DNA of 64,000 bases, taken from Dyadobacter endophyticus. Lineage in GTDB: Bacteria > Bacteroidota > Bacteroidia > Cytophagales > Spirosomataceae. Location: contig NZ_BMIA01000003.1 of assembly GCF_014641595.1 (NCBI RefSeq), positions 434,001-498,000 of the forward strand, in the 5' to 3' direction. The notes below the pieces were generated by a model. That model worked only from the letters and a program-made list of their open reading frames with translations. It was not told where the DNA came from and made no database searches. Below are positions 8,410-17,643 of the stretch, in pieces (position 1 is the stretch's first letter; each line of letters opens with the position of its first letter). Both the position numbers and the translations under genes were made by a program.

Positions 8410-9123
8410 ATGGGAAGGGCTTTTGAATACAGAAAGGCACGGATGTTCAAGCGGTGGGACAAAATGGCCAAAACTTTCACCAGGATTGGCAAGGAGATTG
8501 TTCTCGCCGTGAAAAACGGGACCGCCGACCCGGCCACCAACTCCAAACTCCGGGTGCTGCTGCAAAACGCAAAAGCAGTGAATATGCCCAAGGAAACTGT
8601 CGAAAGGGCTATCAAACGGGCCTCTTCCAAGGATCAGGAGGACTACAAGGAAATGGTGTATGAAGGTTACGGCCCTCACGGGATCGCCATTCTCGTGGAA
8701 AGCACCACCGACAACCCCACACGCACCGTTGCCAACGTAAGGAGCTACTTCAACAAGCTGGGAGGAAGCCTCGGCACAATGGGCATGCTGGATTTCATCT
8801 TCGACCGTAAATGCATTTTCAAAATCAAAAACACCGGCAAGGACATCGAAGAGCTGGAATTCGAACTGATCGACGTAGGCGGAGAAGAGGTGTTTTTGGA
8901 TGAAGAGACCAATCTGATCAACATTTACGGAGAGTTCCCCGCCTTCGGTGCATTGCAGCATTATTTTGAAGAGAATGGCTACGAAATCGTCGAAGCGGAT
9001 TTCGAACGCATTCCGAACGATACCAAAACATTGAGCGACGAACAGGTTGCAGAAGTCGAAAAACTGATCGAGAAGATTGAAGAAGACGACGACGTGGTAC
9101 GTGTGTTCCACAACATGGCTTAA
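8410..9123 (+). CDS. yebC: YebC/PmpR family transcriptional regulator / translation factor
   Basis: 237 residues, full length for the family. The N-terminal MGRAFEYRKARMFKRWDKMAKTF block corresponds to the conserved AGHSKW-type start in a Bacteroidota form; GPHGIAILVE and DNPTRTVANVR are conserved domain-2 motifs and a GMLDFIFDRK strand follows. Members were described as DNA-binding regulators and more recently as factors that relieve ribosome stalling on proline stretches. An exact -7 match TAAATTTG lies at 8344-8351. The stop overlaps by 4 bases the stop of the convergent gene. Confidence 0.93.
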   Translation: MGRAFEYRKARMFKRWDKMAKTFTRIGKEIVLAVKNGTADPATNSKLRVLLQNAKAVNMPKETVERAIKRASSKDQEDYKEMVYEGYGPHGIAILVESTTDNPTRTVANVRSYFNKLGGSLGTMGMLDFIFDRKCIFKIKNTGKDIEELEFELIDVGGEEVFLDEETNLINIYGEFPAFGALQHYFEENGYEIVEADFERIPNDTKTLSDEQVAEVEKLIEKIEEDDDVVRVFHNMA

Positions 9124-9596
9124 TGCAGCGCCACAATCCGGTGTTGTTTTTTCATAAATTCAAAAAAAGTCCCGGGCTCCTTACCTAACAGGGAAGCGCC
9201 CACGGGCGATGAAGATGAGACTGCTATCACGGTCTCATTTTCTATTTTAACGGCTCCCAGGCTCACGGCGATAAAGAACCACCCGGCTGTCGTTTCCAGC
9301 AGCGAGCCTACCGAGCTGCGTTCAGCCGAGCTGCGTGCAGCCGCACTGCGCACCGGTGCATCGCTTTCGCCGATCTTTTCGAGGATCAGCCGCTCCTGCC
9401 GCGCCTGCTCGTACTGCCGCGCATGCATATTGCGGTCAAGCTGCCCCATCGAGCGCGACGTTTCATATTTATCCCCCATCGAGCTCTTACCCTGATCGTT
9501 CGCCGATTCCTGCGCCGCCTCCATGGCGCTCCACGCTACCTGCATGCGCTCGTCGAGAAGTGACTTTATGTGGGCGATTACCGTTGCCTTATCCAT
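9120..9596 (-). CDS. GreA/GreB C-terminal-domain-like protein (often mis-named 3-oxoacyl-ACP synthase)
   Basis: 158 residues from the ATG at 9596; an exact -7 match TATATTTG (9617-9624) lies about 20 bases upstream, supporting this start over a longer frame. The N-terminal half is helical and charged (MDKATVIAHIKSLLDERM, then many Gln/Arg/Glu) and could be a coiled coil. The C-terminal half has the GreA/B fold signature: GWFFIAVSLGAVKI, VIAVSSSSPVGASLLGKEPG and a final FEF. Related Bacteroidota proteins carry the product name 3-oxoacyl-ACP synthase, which the sequence does not support. Possible role: binding in the RNA polymerase secondary channel, by analogy only. Confidence 0.7.
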   Translation of the reverse strand: MDKATVIAHIKSLLDERMQVAWSAMEAAQESANDQGKSSMGDKYETSRSMGQLDRNMHARQYEQARQERLILEKIGESDAPVRSAAARSSAERSSVGSLLETTAGWFFIAVSLGAVKIENETVIAVSSSSPVGASLLGKEPGTFFEFMKKQHRIVALH

Positions 9597-9920
9597 TTTC
9601 CAAATTGTGTTTGCCACAAATATAACAAGGCACTCGGCAATTATCCTTCGATCCGGAACGCAACCGGGCAATCACCCATAGCCGCAAAAAATCTCGCTCT
9701 TCAATTACGAATTATTTCGATAATAGACTACACCAAAAAGCGAAATAATACAACGGATATGAAATTATTTATCAGGATATCCAGAGCTACATTTAAAATC
9801 ACACAACTTACTGAACATTAAGCCAATAAAGCAGAAAAATACCTCAAAATAACTGCCGGTTTATTAGTATTTCATCTACAATAATTTTAATTTCTGTCAG
9901 AAAAATCTCCATCTATCATC
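9597..9920. other. Divergent intergenic region between the Gre-like gene and the CotH gene
   Basis: Contains the minus-strand -7 element TATATTTG at 9617-9624. The plus-strand half is AT-rich and must hold the promoter of the CotH gene, but I find no exact TAnnTTTG on that strand. No convincing gene or RNA. Confidence 0.5.
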
Positions 9921-12900
9921 ATGAAATATTTATACTACATAGTATCAATGGCGATGTGGGCCTCGTGCACTGTCTGCCTGGGTCAGTCTATCAAAATTAA
10001 TGAGTTGATGGCTTCTAATTCCGCTTCCTATCTGGATGAAACCGGCTCCGACGAGGATTGGATCGAGCTTTACAATGCAGGCGGGGTCGCGGTCGACTTG
10101 GGCGGTTACTACGTCAGCGACGACCCGGGCGAGCTGAAAAAGTTTCAGTTACCCAGCGGCACGGGCAATCTGATCATCCAGCCCGGCTCATTCCTTATCC
10201 TCTGGGCAAGTGGTGTGCCATCACGGGGGTCGAAGCACCTGGGATTTGGCCTCAGCGGAGACGGGGAACAGTTCCTGCTCGTTGCGCCGGACGAAACGAT
10301 TATCGATCAGGTCATTTTTCCCAAGCAACGAACAGACGTGTCGTTTGGCAGGAAAACCAACGGGTCCGTTGAAATCGTCTATTTTTCGCCATCCTCGCCC
10401 AACGCGAGTAATGTGGCGGCTAATTCCTATACCGGTTTCGCCTCCGCACCGATTATGAGCGTGGAAAGCGGCTTTTTCCAAAACAGTTTTAATCTGACTA
10501 TTTCCACGGCCGCACCGGGCGCGGAAGTGTACTACACAACCGACGGCTCCCAACCGGACAAGGACAATATCACGCCGCCTGGCAAAGCCTATCAATACAA
10601 AAACCAGTACCCGAAAGACCCTGGACAATCGGCTGGGCCTACATTCACCAACAATTTCCTGACGCTGAAACAGAATTCGCCGGTCGATATCCAGATTACC
10701 GACAAGTCGTCCCAGCCAGATGTATTCGCGTCGATTTCCGCCACCAACGATTTCACCCCTACCTATAATTCGGTCCCCATGAAACCGGTATACAAGGGCA
10801 CAGTTATCCGCGCGAAGGCTTATGAGGCAGGAAAACTACCCAGCGATACGGAGTCGCGTACATACCTGTTCACGGCGGACGGTCAGCCGAAATCACAGCT
10901 CGCGGTATTCTCGATCAAAACCGACCCGGACGATATGTTCGATTATGAGGATGGCATTGGTGTTGCGGGAAAGGATTTTGTGGATTGGCGCAATAGCAAC
11001 CCCGGCGCCGGATCGTTCGGCGTTCCGGTCGGCAATTACCACCGCGGCACGGAAATCCCGTCGAACGTGGAAGTACTGATCAACGGTAGCGTGGTGATCA
11101 ACCAGGATCTTGGTCTGCGCATTCATGGGCAGGGATCAAGAGCCCACGACAAGAAAAGTTTCCGGCTGTACTCCACCGGCCCGAATGCATCGCAAAGCGA
11201 TATCGACTATCCCCTTTTTCCCGCGTTACCATTTCACACATTCAAGCGGGTTATCCTCCGGAACTCAGGAAATGATTACGAGAGAACGCTCATGAAAGAT
11301 TCTTACATCCACCAGATCGCCAAAGGGCTGGACATGGAATTGCAGGAATACCGGCCCGTTACCACTTACCTGAACGGCGAATATTGGGGCATTCACGACC
11401 TTCGGGAGCGGGAGGACGAATACTATTTCGCGAGCCATTACGCGCTGGAACCCGAGAACATAGAGTTTTTTGCAGATCCCGACATTGAAAACAACTCCGG
11501 GCATTACGCCGACCTGTCCAATTTTATCAAAAGCAATAATATGGCCGATGCCAACAACTACAACTATGCTTTGGACCGGATGGATATGGACAATTTCATA
11601 GACTACTGCATTCTCGAACTCTATTGCGCTAACTGGGACTGGCCGTATGGCAACATCACTTACTGGCGCCACAAAGTGCCCTACAATCCATCCGCCGGTA
11701 AGGGCAAAGACGGACGCTGGCGCTGGGCGCTGTTCGATGTAGACCTGAGTTTTGAGGATGTGACTGCCAACCAGTTTCCGAAAGCATTGGGTGCTCCGGA
11801 TCATTTGCTCCAATATCTCCTGCAAAACCTGACTTTCCGGAACAAATTCATCAACCGCTACGCCGACCTAATCAACTCCCACTTTCTACCAGCCCGGCTT
11901 CTTGCCCAGATTGATGTTTGCAAAAACCTTATCGCAAACGAAATACCTAGAAATATCGAGCGGTGGAACCGCCCTTCGAGCTATGCTACCTGGGAATCGA
12001 ATGTCAATCTCATGGTGAATTTCGCTACGAACCGGCCGGGTGTCGCGCGGAGCCATATTCAAAGCCAGTTCAACCTCGTCGACGGCACACGGTCCCTCAC
12101 CGTCAACGTCTCGAACCCCGACCAAGGCTATGTGCGTGTCAATACGATCGACATCCTGCCGACCACGCTGGGTGTTGCTGCTACCCCCTATCCCTGGACT
12201 GGTACCTATTTCAAAAACGTGAATATTACATTGACAGCGGTTCCCAAGCCGGGCTACAAATTCCTGCAATGGGAAAACGCTTCAAACCAGGTTGTTTCCA
12301 ATACGGCAACAATTACGTTTGCCCCCTCCTCCACGACCCCCTTATTTCGCGCCGTGTTTGCTGTGGATGTCGCACCCGTGCAGGTCCCAGCTCCCCTGGA
12401 TGCCGGCGCATGTGTATACAATTTCAACGCCTGGCTTGCCACAGCCACCGGAAATACCTTTCCCGACAATATGCGGTTTGTCTATATGGAAAACGACGAT
12501 CCCGGCCTTACCTCGAACGTAGTGGGCTTCACAAGCGGCGTTTACAACCTCACCAGCCGCACACGGATCAACGGCCTGAACGACGCCGGTATTTCATTTA
12601 TCAACACGGGCAACGCTGCGGGTAACCCCGGCTACCCCGGCATGAAACTCGGAGGAGCTATTCTTGCATTGAACACGACGGGAAAAACGCAGGTCAGCGT
12701 AAAATGGACGGGCGGTACGATTACACCCAATACCAGGCCGTACGCGCTCCGCCTGCAATACCGTCTTTCCGAAACCGGGCCATTTACGGACGTCCTGAAC
12801 ACCAGCAACCAGCCGGTGGAATATGTCCGGTCGGCTACGGCGGGGCATGAGCAGATAATCAACTGGGTAGCGCTTCCCGCAGAGGCACTGGACAAACCAT

Positions 12901-13535
12901 ACGTTCAGTTGCTGTGGCGGTATTACTGCACCGACCCTACTGCCACCGGTGCCCGGGATGAATTGCGCCTCGACGACATTACCGTACAAACCTGCACCAA
13001 CCCATTGCCGGTAACACTGCTAAACTTCAACGCAAAGGCGGTAGAAGAGAAGGTGTTGCTGACCTGGGTAACCACAGAGGAAAAAAATAGCGACTATTTT
13101 GATGTGGAGCGATCCAACGACGCACGCAGATGGGCAAGTATCGGCCGCATCAGCGGAAGAGGGACTATCAGTGCATTCAGCGAATATCGGCTTGAAGACC
13201 CGCAGCCGCTTCCCGGAACCAGTTATTACCGGCTTAAACAGGTAGATACCGACCAATCCTTTACCTATTCGCATATGATACCGGTTCAGCGTCCTGGTTT
13301 TGCGGTAAGTGTTTTCCCGAATCCTGCGGATCACATATTGTATATTAAACTGGCTAATCAAAAAGACCGTTTCAGCTATATTATATCCGATGTTTCCGGG
13401 CAGGTCAGATTGCGTAGCTATGCCGCGCAGGGGCGGTCGTCGATACCCGTTGGAAGCCTCTCTTCGGGACTGTACCTGATACGGATACAGAACAATGACG
13501 GGACGGCTACTTCACTGAAATTTATCAAGAAATAA
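9921..13535 (+). CDS. CotH kinase family protein with lamin-tail domain and T9SS type A sorting domain
   Basis: 1204 residues. Order: signal peptide (about 1-21, ending CLGQ); lamin-tail domain (KINELMASNSASYLDE, about 24-150); chitobiase C-terminal-like beta domain (PGAEVYYTTDGSQPD, about 185-310); CotH kinase domain (about 325-690, with DRMDMDNFIDYCILELY and RWRWALFDVDLSFED, the latter supplying the metal-binding acidic residues); an InlB-repeat-like segment (GYKFLQWENAS, about 730-810); beta-sandwich; and a C-terminal type A sorting signal (VFPNPADHILYI to FIKK). CotH proteins are atypical protein kinases in spore coats; in Bacteroidota they are secreted surface proteins with unknown targets. 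Secretion by T9SS is inferred from the C-terminal signal. Confidence 0.92.
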   Translation: MKYLYYIVSMAMWASCTVCLGQSIKINELMASNSASYLDETGSDEDWIELYNAGGVAVDLGGYYVSDDPGELKKFQLPSGTGNLIIQPGSFLILWASGVPSRGSKHLGFGLSGDGEQFLLVAPDETIIDQVIFPKQRTDVSFGRKTNGSVEIVYFSPSSPNASNVAANSYTGFASAPIMSVESGFFQNSFNLTISTAAPGAEVYYTTDGSQPDKDNITPPGKAYQYKNQYPKDPGQSAGPTFTNNFLTLKQNSPVDIQITDKSSQPDVFASISATNDFTPTYNSVPMKPVYKGTVIRAKAYEAGKLPSDTESRTYLFTADGQPKSQLAVFSIKTDPDDMFDYEDGIGVAGKDFVDWRNSNPGAGSFGVPVGNYHRGTEIPSNVEVLINGSVVINQDLGLRIHGQGSRAHDKKSFRLYSTGPNASQSDIDYPLFPALPFHTFKRVILRNSGNDYERTLMKDSYIHQIAKGLDMELQEYRPVTTYLNGEYWGIHDLREREDEYYFASHYALEPENIEFFADPDIENNSGHYADLSNFIKSNNMADANNYNYALDRMDMDNFIDYCILELYCANWDWPYGNITYWRHKVPYNPSAGKGKDGRWRWALFDVDLSFEDVTANQFPKALGAPDHLLQYLLQNLTFRNKFINRYADLINSHFLPARLLAQIDVCKNLIANEIPRNIERWNRPSSYATWESNVNLMVNFATNRPGVARSHIQSQFNLVDGTRSLTVNVSNPDQGYVRVNTIDILPTTLGVAATPYPWTGTYFKNVNITLTAVPKPGYKFLQWENASNQVVSNTATITFAPSSTTPLFRAVFAVDVAPVQVPAPLDAGACVYNFNAWLATATGNTFPDNMRFVYMENDDPGLTSNVVGFTSGVYNLTSRTRINGLNDAGISFINTGNAAGNPGYPGMKLGGAILALNTTGKTQVSVKWTGGTITPNTRPYALRLQYRLSETGPFTDVLNTSNQPVEYVRSATAGHEQIINWVALPAEALDKPYVQLLWRYYCTDPTATGARDELRLDDITVQTCTNPLPVTLLNFNAKAVEEKVLLTWVTTEEKNSDYFDVERSNDARRWASIGRISGRGTISAFSEYRLEDPQPLPGTSYYRLKQVDTDQSFTYSHMIPVQRPGFAVSVFPNPADHILYIKLANQKDRFSYIISDVSGQVRLRSYAAQGRSSIPVGSLSSGLYLIRIQNNDGTATSLKFIKK

Positions 13536-13545
13536 GTACCCGCTC

Positions 13546-13584
13546 AAACTCCGGCCTTGCCTTAAAGTGGCAGGGCCGGAGTTT
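13546..13584. terminator. Bidirectional-looking intrinsic terminator after the CotH gene
   Basis: Exact 11-bp stem AAACTCCGGCC (13546-13556) with GGCCGGAGTTT (13574-13584), then a short T-rich stretch, starting 11 bases after the stop codon. Confidence 0.85.
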
Positions 13585-13591
13585 TGTTATC

Positions 13592-13640
13592 CGAAAATCA
13601 CCTTCGGATTTTCGCATTGACCGCTTCCTTATTATCTTTG
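13592..13640 (+). promoter_or_regulatory. pyrB promoter -7 element with an overlapping upstream dyad
   Basis: TATCTTTG at 13633-13640 matches the Bacteroidota -7 consensus exactly and sits 23 bases before the pyrB start. An 8-bp inverted repeat, CGAAAATC (13592-13599) with GATTTTCG (13607-13614), falls where the -33 region should be, so a bound protein could block the promoter. Confidence 0.6.
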
Positions 13641-13663
13641 CCAAACTTTCTTGAATACAAACA

Positions 13664-14584
13664 ATGACACAACTTTCGGTCCGGCACTTACTTGGAATTA
13701 AAAACCTGAACGAGAACGACATTCAAACTATCTTAGATACAGCGACTCAGTTCAAAGAAGTCATTAACCGTCCCATCAAGAAAGTCCCTTCCCTCCGCGA
13801 CATTACCATTGCCAACGTTTTTTTCGAAAATTCCACCCGTACAAGGCTCTCATTCGAGCTGGCGGAGAAAAGGCTTTCTGCCGATGTAGTGAATTTTTCG
13901 GCTTCCGGCAGTTCGGTAAAAAAGGGGGAGACATTGCTCGACACGGTCAACAATATCCTCGCCATGAAAGTGGATATGATCGTGATGCGCCACAGCAGCC
14001 CCGGGGCGCCGCATTACCTGTCTACCCGCATTCCGGCGAACGTCGTAAATGCAGGTGACGGCACGCACGAGCACCCTACCCAGGCATTACTCGACGCGTT
14101 TTCAATGCGTGAAAAACTCGGAGACCTGACCGGCAAAAAAATTGCGATCATCGGCGACATTACGCATTCACGCGTGGCATTATCCAATATTTTCTGTTTG
14201 CAAAAATTAGGGGCAGAAGTGATGGTATGCGGCCCATCAACGTTGATTCCTAAACATTTGGGCGAACTAGGCGTGAAGATCGGACATAATGTGAAAGAGG
14301 CATTGCAATGGTGCGACGTCGCGAACGTGCTGCGTATACAGCTGGAACGGCAGCAGATCAAGTATTTCCCGTCGCTGCGCGAGTATTCGTTGTATTATGG
14401 AATCAACAAAGCCATGCTCGATGAGCTGGACAAAGAAATCGTACTAATGCACCCGGGACCTATCAACCGCGGCGTGGAACTTTCATCCGATGCGGCAGAT
14501 TCGCAGCATTCGATCATTTTGAACCAGGTCGAAAATGGGGTGGCCGTACGAATGGCCGTACTCTATTTATTGGCGCAGCAATAA
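13664..14584 (+). CDS. pyrB: Aspartate carbamoyltransferase catalytic subunit
   Basis: 306 residues, the usual catalytic-chain length. It condenses carbamoyl phosphate and L-aspartate in the second step of pyrimidine synthesis. Diagnostic motifs: FENSTRTRLSFELA (carbamoyl-phosphate binding STRTR), the HSSPGAPHYLS loop of the 80s region, NAGDGTHEHPTQALLD, and HPGPINRGVEL. No regulatory chain pyrI and no other pyrimidine gene is adjacent; pyrR lies 20 kb away at 34859. Short promoter-to-start distance leaves no room for a PyrR-type attenuator. Confidence 0.97.
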   Translation: MTQLSVRHLLGIKNLNENDIQTILDTATQFKEVINRPIKKVPSLRDITIANVFFENSTRTRLSFELAEKRLSADVVNFSASGSSVKKGETLLDTVNNILAMKVDMIVMRHSSPGAPHYLSTRIPANVVNAGDGTHEHPTQALLDAFSMREKLGDLTGKKIAIIGDITHSRVALSNIFCLQKLGAEVMVCGPSTLIPKHLGELGVKIGHNVKEALQWCDVANVLRIQLERQQIKYFPSLREYSLYYGINKAMLDELDKEIVLMHPGPINRGVELSSDAADSQHSIILNQVENGVAVRMAVLYLLAQQ

Positions 14585-14592
14585 CCCGCCGG

Positions 14593-15303
14593 TCAACACC
14601 TTACTTCCTTTCGTTTCCTCCCGAGAAGGCCTTTGTCCCATGTTTTTTGAATGTAGTCGGGCGGATATGGCACTTTGCATTCGGTATTGCCGACGTCAAC
14701 CTTCACTTTCCCAATCCTTTTACCAACTTCCATCGCCTTCTCTGCCAGCGGCGGATAATAGGAGCCCACCGCGATCACGAAGCCATTCATTACATACCGC
14801 ACGCGGTTCTGAGCGGAATGCACTTCGCGTTCGACCCGGTTGAGCAATCGCTCGATTTCGCCTTTGTCGAGCTGATCGTCCGGCGTTAGGGCTAGAATGC
14901 ATCCCCAGGTCGCCCACCCTGCATCGGCTGTCAGTTCGTCATCGGACTCGATCCATTTTCGGGCCATTTCAAATTTATAAGGACTTTCGGCTGCATTCCA
15001 GGCCACCGTGTACTCGCTGATCATGTACCACGAAGCTCCCTCGATCCATTCGTCGAGCACTTCGGGGGTCATCAACACAGGTCTCGACATCAGCCCTGCC
15101 AGGTACATCGCATCTGAATTGCCGGTTTTGAACAATTCCAGCGCCAGTTGGTGGTTATTTCGATGTTTTTTGAGGATCGGCTTCATGTCGCCGATCTTCA
15201 CGCCGTACAATGGCTCCGCCGCCCCATGGTTCCTGAAAGTTTTGAGGGTCTGCTCACTTCCCAGCAGCGCCAGCTCGTTCATTATTTCCCTTACCTGGTC
15301 CAT
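14593..15303 (-). CDS. DNA alkylation repair protein, AlkD-like HEAT-repeat family
   Basis: 236 residues, convergent with pyrB and 8 bases away. All-helical with repeated HEAT-like units; recognisable segments are YGVKIGDMKPILKKH at about residues 33-47, DAMYLAGLMSRP, and WYMISEYTVAWNAAES, followed by KWIESDDELTADAGWATW. The family (PF08713) includes AlkC/AlkD glycosylases that excise bulky or alkylated bases without base flipping. This subgroup is distant from characterised AlkD, so glycosylase activity is plausible, not shown. Confidence 0.85.
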   Translation of the reverse strand: MDQVREIMNELALLGSEQTLKTFRNHGAAEPLYGVKIGDMKPILKKHRNNHQLALELFKTGNSDAMYLAGLMSRPVLMTPEVLDEWIEGASWYMISEYTVAWNAAESPYKFEMARKWIESDDELTADAGWATWGCILALTPDDQLDKGEIERLLNRVEREVHSAQNRVRYVMNGFVIAVGSYYPPLAEKAMEVGKRIGKVKVDVGNTECKVPYPPDYIQKTWDKGLLGRKRKEVRC

Positions 15304-15387
15304 TTCCGGATGATTTGGTTTTCATTCAAAATATAATGTTTTTAAAGAAAAATTTACTTTTCATCCCATTCTAAAAATACATTTATC

Positions 15388-16278
15388 ATGACATATACCG
15401 AAGGAATGCTTCGCGATGGGGCACTCGAAAACAAAACGATCATCGTCACCGGAGGCGGCACCGGGCTGGGAAAGTCAATGGCCTCCTATTTTCTCCGTTT
15501 GGGCGCGAATGTGGTGATTTGCAGCAGAAAAGCGGAAGTGTTGGAAAGAACCGCATCCGAGTTGAGACTGGAAACCGGCGGCAACATCATTTTTGCAGAA
15601 TGCGATGTCAGAAAGACAGAGCAAATCGAAAATGTGATCGCAAAAGCCATTGAAACATTCGGCCGGGTCGATGGGCTGGTCAACAACTCCGCTGGGAATT
15701 TCATCAGTCCCACGGAACGGCTTTCATACAAGGCTGTCGATACCGTGGTCGACATCGTGCTGCGCGGAACCTACTATTTTACATTGGCTCTGGGTAAATA
15801 CTGGATCGAGAACCTTATCAAAGGAACTGTGCTCAATATCGTCACCACCTATGCCACCACCGGTTCGGGCTGGGTAGTACCGTCGGCCATGGCCAAGGCA
15901 GGCGTATTGACCATGACCAAGTCGCTGGCATTTGAATGGGCCCGGCATGGTATCCGTCTCAATGCGATCGCTCCCGGTCCGTTTCCTACCAAAGGCGCCT
16001 GGGACCGGTTGTTTCCCGAGGAGCTGGCCAGGAAATTTTCCTTCGAAAACCGCATTCCGCTCGCGCGCACCGGTGATCATCAGGAATTGGCTAATCTCTC
16101 CGCCTATCTGATTTCCGACTTTTCGGCCTATATGACGGGCGAAGTCATTACCCTCGACGGCGGAGAAGTATTGGGTGGCGGGCAATTCAATTTCCTAAAA
16201 GAAGTAACTGACGATCAATGGGATGCCATCGAAGATCAGGTCAAATCGGCAACCCGCGGCGGGAAGAGTCCCGAATAA
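15388..16278 (+). CDS. SDR family oxidoreductase, 2,4-dienoyl-CoA reductase-like
   Basis: 296 residues. Rossmann NAD(P)-binding motif VTGGGTGLGKSMA near residue 22, NNSAGNF in place of NNAG, and a C-terminal FSAYMTGEVITLDGGE block. The wider pattern, including WIENLIKGTVLNIVTTYATTGSG, resembles DECR-type 2,4-dienoyl-CoA reductases used in beta-oxidation of polyunsaturated acyl chains. As in that subgroup the catalytic Tyr of the classical YxxxK is replaced: the motif region reads VPSAMAKAGV, retaining only the Lys. Substrate assignment is inferred from this resemblance. It is a single gene, divergent from the AlkD-like gene. Confidence 0.85.
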   Translation: MTYTEGMLRDGALENKTIIVTGGGTGLGKSMASYFLRLGANVVICSRKAEVLERTASELRLETGGNIIFAECDVRKTEQIENVIAKAIETFGRVDGLVNNSAGNFISPTERLSYKAVDTVVDIVLRGTYYFTLALGKYWIENLIKGTVLNIVTTYATTGSGWVVPSAMAKAGVLTMTKSLAFEWARHGIRLNAIAPGPFPTKGAWDRLFPEELARKFSFENRIPLARTGDHQELANLSAYLISDFSAYMTGEVITLDGGEVLGGGQFNFLKEVTDDQWDAIEDQVKSATRGGKSPE

Positions 16279-16302
16279 AAATTTTATTACCGTTTTATTG
16301 GG

Positions 16303-16310
16303 TAATTTTG
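16303..16310 (+). promoter_or_regulatory. -7 promoter element of the GWxTD/rlmB operon
   Basis: TAATTTTG matches TAnnTTTG exactly, about 40 bases before the lipoprotein start. No clear -33 TTTG at the usual spacing. Confidence 0.5.
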
Positions 16311-16350
16311 CCCGTTCGTTCGTTATTTGACAAACGATGAATACACGTAC

Positions 16351-17643
16351 ATGAGAACAAATCTTCGCTTTTGTATCTATATAATGTCTGTTTTGGTGAT
16401 GGCCGGGTGCGCATCATCGAATAAGCCGATGAAGCAGATCCCGGAGGCGCAAGTGCGTCCGATGGAGCAACAGCAGGCATCGGCGCCGGTCAATGAGGAG
16501 CTTACCCTGGTGGCAATTCAAAGCAAGTATTTGTTGAAAGACACGACGCAGACGTCGGTATTTCTGTATGTGGACGCTTTGAAAGGCAAGAATCCCATTA
16601 GCGTGGCCGATTTTGTCAGGCTCTACAACCTCAACTACGTCATTTATTCGGATTACGGTACACGCGAACGCCTCGGTTACGGCAATGTAAAGCTCGATTC
16701 GACGAATGTTTCCCGCATGGGCGATAAAATCGTGATTTCCTACGAATTGAAAAGTCCGAACCGTGACTATGGTGTGTTGCTCAGCGAAATCAGCCAAACC
16801 GGTACGCTGAAAAAAGTACTGAACGACCTCACGATCCGGTTCAAAAAACTGGCCGTGAACCAAATGTACGGCGTCTATACGGGCAACTCCACTCAACCAT
16901 TACAGAGGCATTATATAAGTTCAAACGAGCAGTTTACGATCAAAAAAGCGGGCGAAAGTGCCGATCAGCTGCATGTTTACTACTATAACCACGACTTCGA
17001 ACCGGCAGGTTCGCCGATGAACATCGCTCCGAAGGGGGGCAACAAATCACTCGAAGTGGATAGCACATTTACGATCTCCGCCAATCAGCCTTTGCAATTC
17101 ACCAGAGAAGGACTTTACAATATTTTCGCAGACACCACCCAATCGGAAGGACTGGGACTTTTGGTCGTAAATGAGCGCTTTCCGAAAGTCACACGCCCTC
17201 AATTGCTGCTGGGGCCCTTGCTTTATATGAGCACCAACAACGAAATCAACGAGATTAAGAAGGCAGAGGATTATAAAAAGGCGTTGGATAAATACTGGCT
17301 GACGCTCATGAATGGCAATGCGCCGCTGGCTCAGCAGTCGATCCGCTCGTTCTATGGCAGGGTTGAAGAAGCCAACCAACTGTTTACGACTTACAAGGAA
17401 GGCTGGAAGACCGACAAAGGAATGATTTACATCGTATTAGGCCCGCCGGATAAAGTACAACGCAGTAAAGACCGCGAAGTGTGGACCTACGATCACAGAG
17501 GTAACGCTCAAAACGTCAATTTTACATTTAACAGAAGAAACAATCAATTTGTGGATGATCATTATGAACTGGTTCGCTATGCCGAATACCAGCCGATTTG
17601 GTATCCAGTAGTAGAAGCATGGAGAAACGGAAGTATACGGTAA
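16351..17643 (+). CDS. GWxTD domain-containing lipoprotein
   Basis: 430 residues from the ATG at 16351. The signal sequence ends in a lipobox (VLVMAG followed by Cys near residue 20), predicting a lipid-anchored envelope protein. The C-terminal domain carries the family motif as GWKTDKGMIYIVLGPPDKV (about residues 350-368) and ends with a conserved WYPVVEAWRNG segment. GWxTD proteins are widespread in Bacteroidota and related phyla and have no established function. The last 25 bases overlap rlmB, so the two are a coupled operon; the pairing with an rRNA methyltransferase is unexplained and may only be positional. Confidence 0.88.
   Translation: MRTNLRFCIYIMSVLVMAGCASSNKPMKQIPEAQVRPMEQQQASAPVNEELTLVAIQSKYLLKDTTQTSVFLYVDALKGKNPISVADFVRLYNLNYVIYSDYGTRERLGYGNVKLDSTNVSRMGDKIVISYELKSPNRDYGVLLSEISQTGTLKKVLNDLTIRFKKLAVNQMYGVYTGNSTQPLQRHYISSNEQFTIKKAGESADQLHVYYYNHDFEPAGSPMNIAPKGGNKSLEVDSTFTISANQPLQFTREGLYNIFADTTQSEGLGLLVVNERFPKVTRPQLLLGPLLYMSTNNEINEIKKAEDYKKALDKYWLTLMNGNAPLAQQSIRSFYGRVEEANQLFTTYKEGWKTDKGMIYIVLGPPDKVQRSKDREVWTYDHRGNAQNVNFTFNRRNNQFVDDHYELVRYAEYQPIWYPVVEAWRNGSIR

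Noticed and set aside
9570..9821. Plus-strand open frame opposite the Gre-like gene
   Set aside because: It begins inside the antisense strand of a real gene, has no recognisable domain and no promoter.
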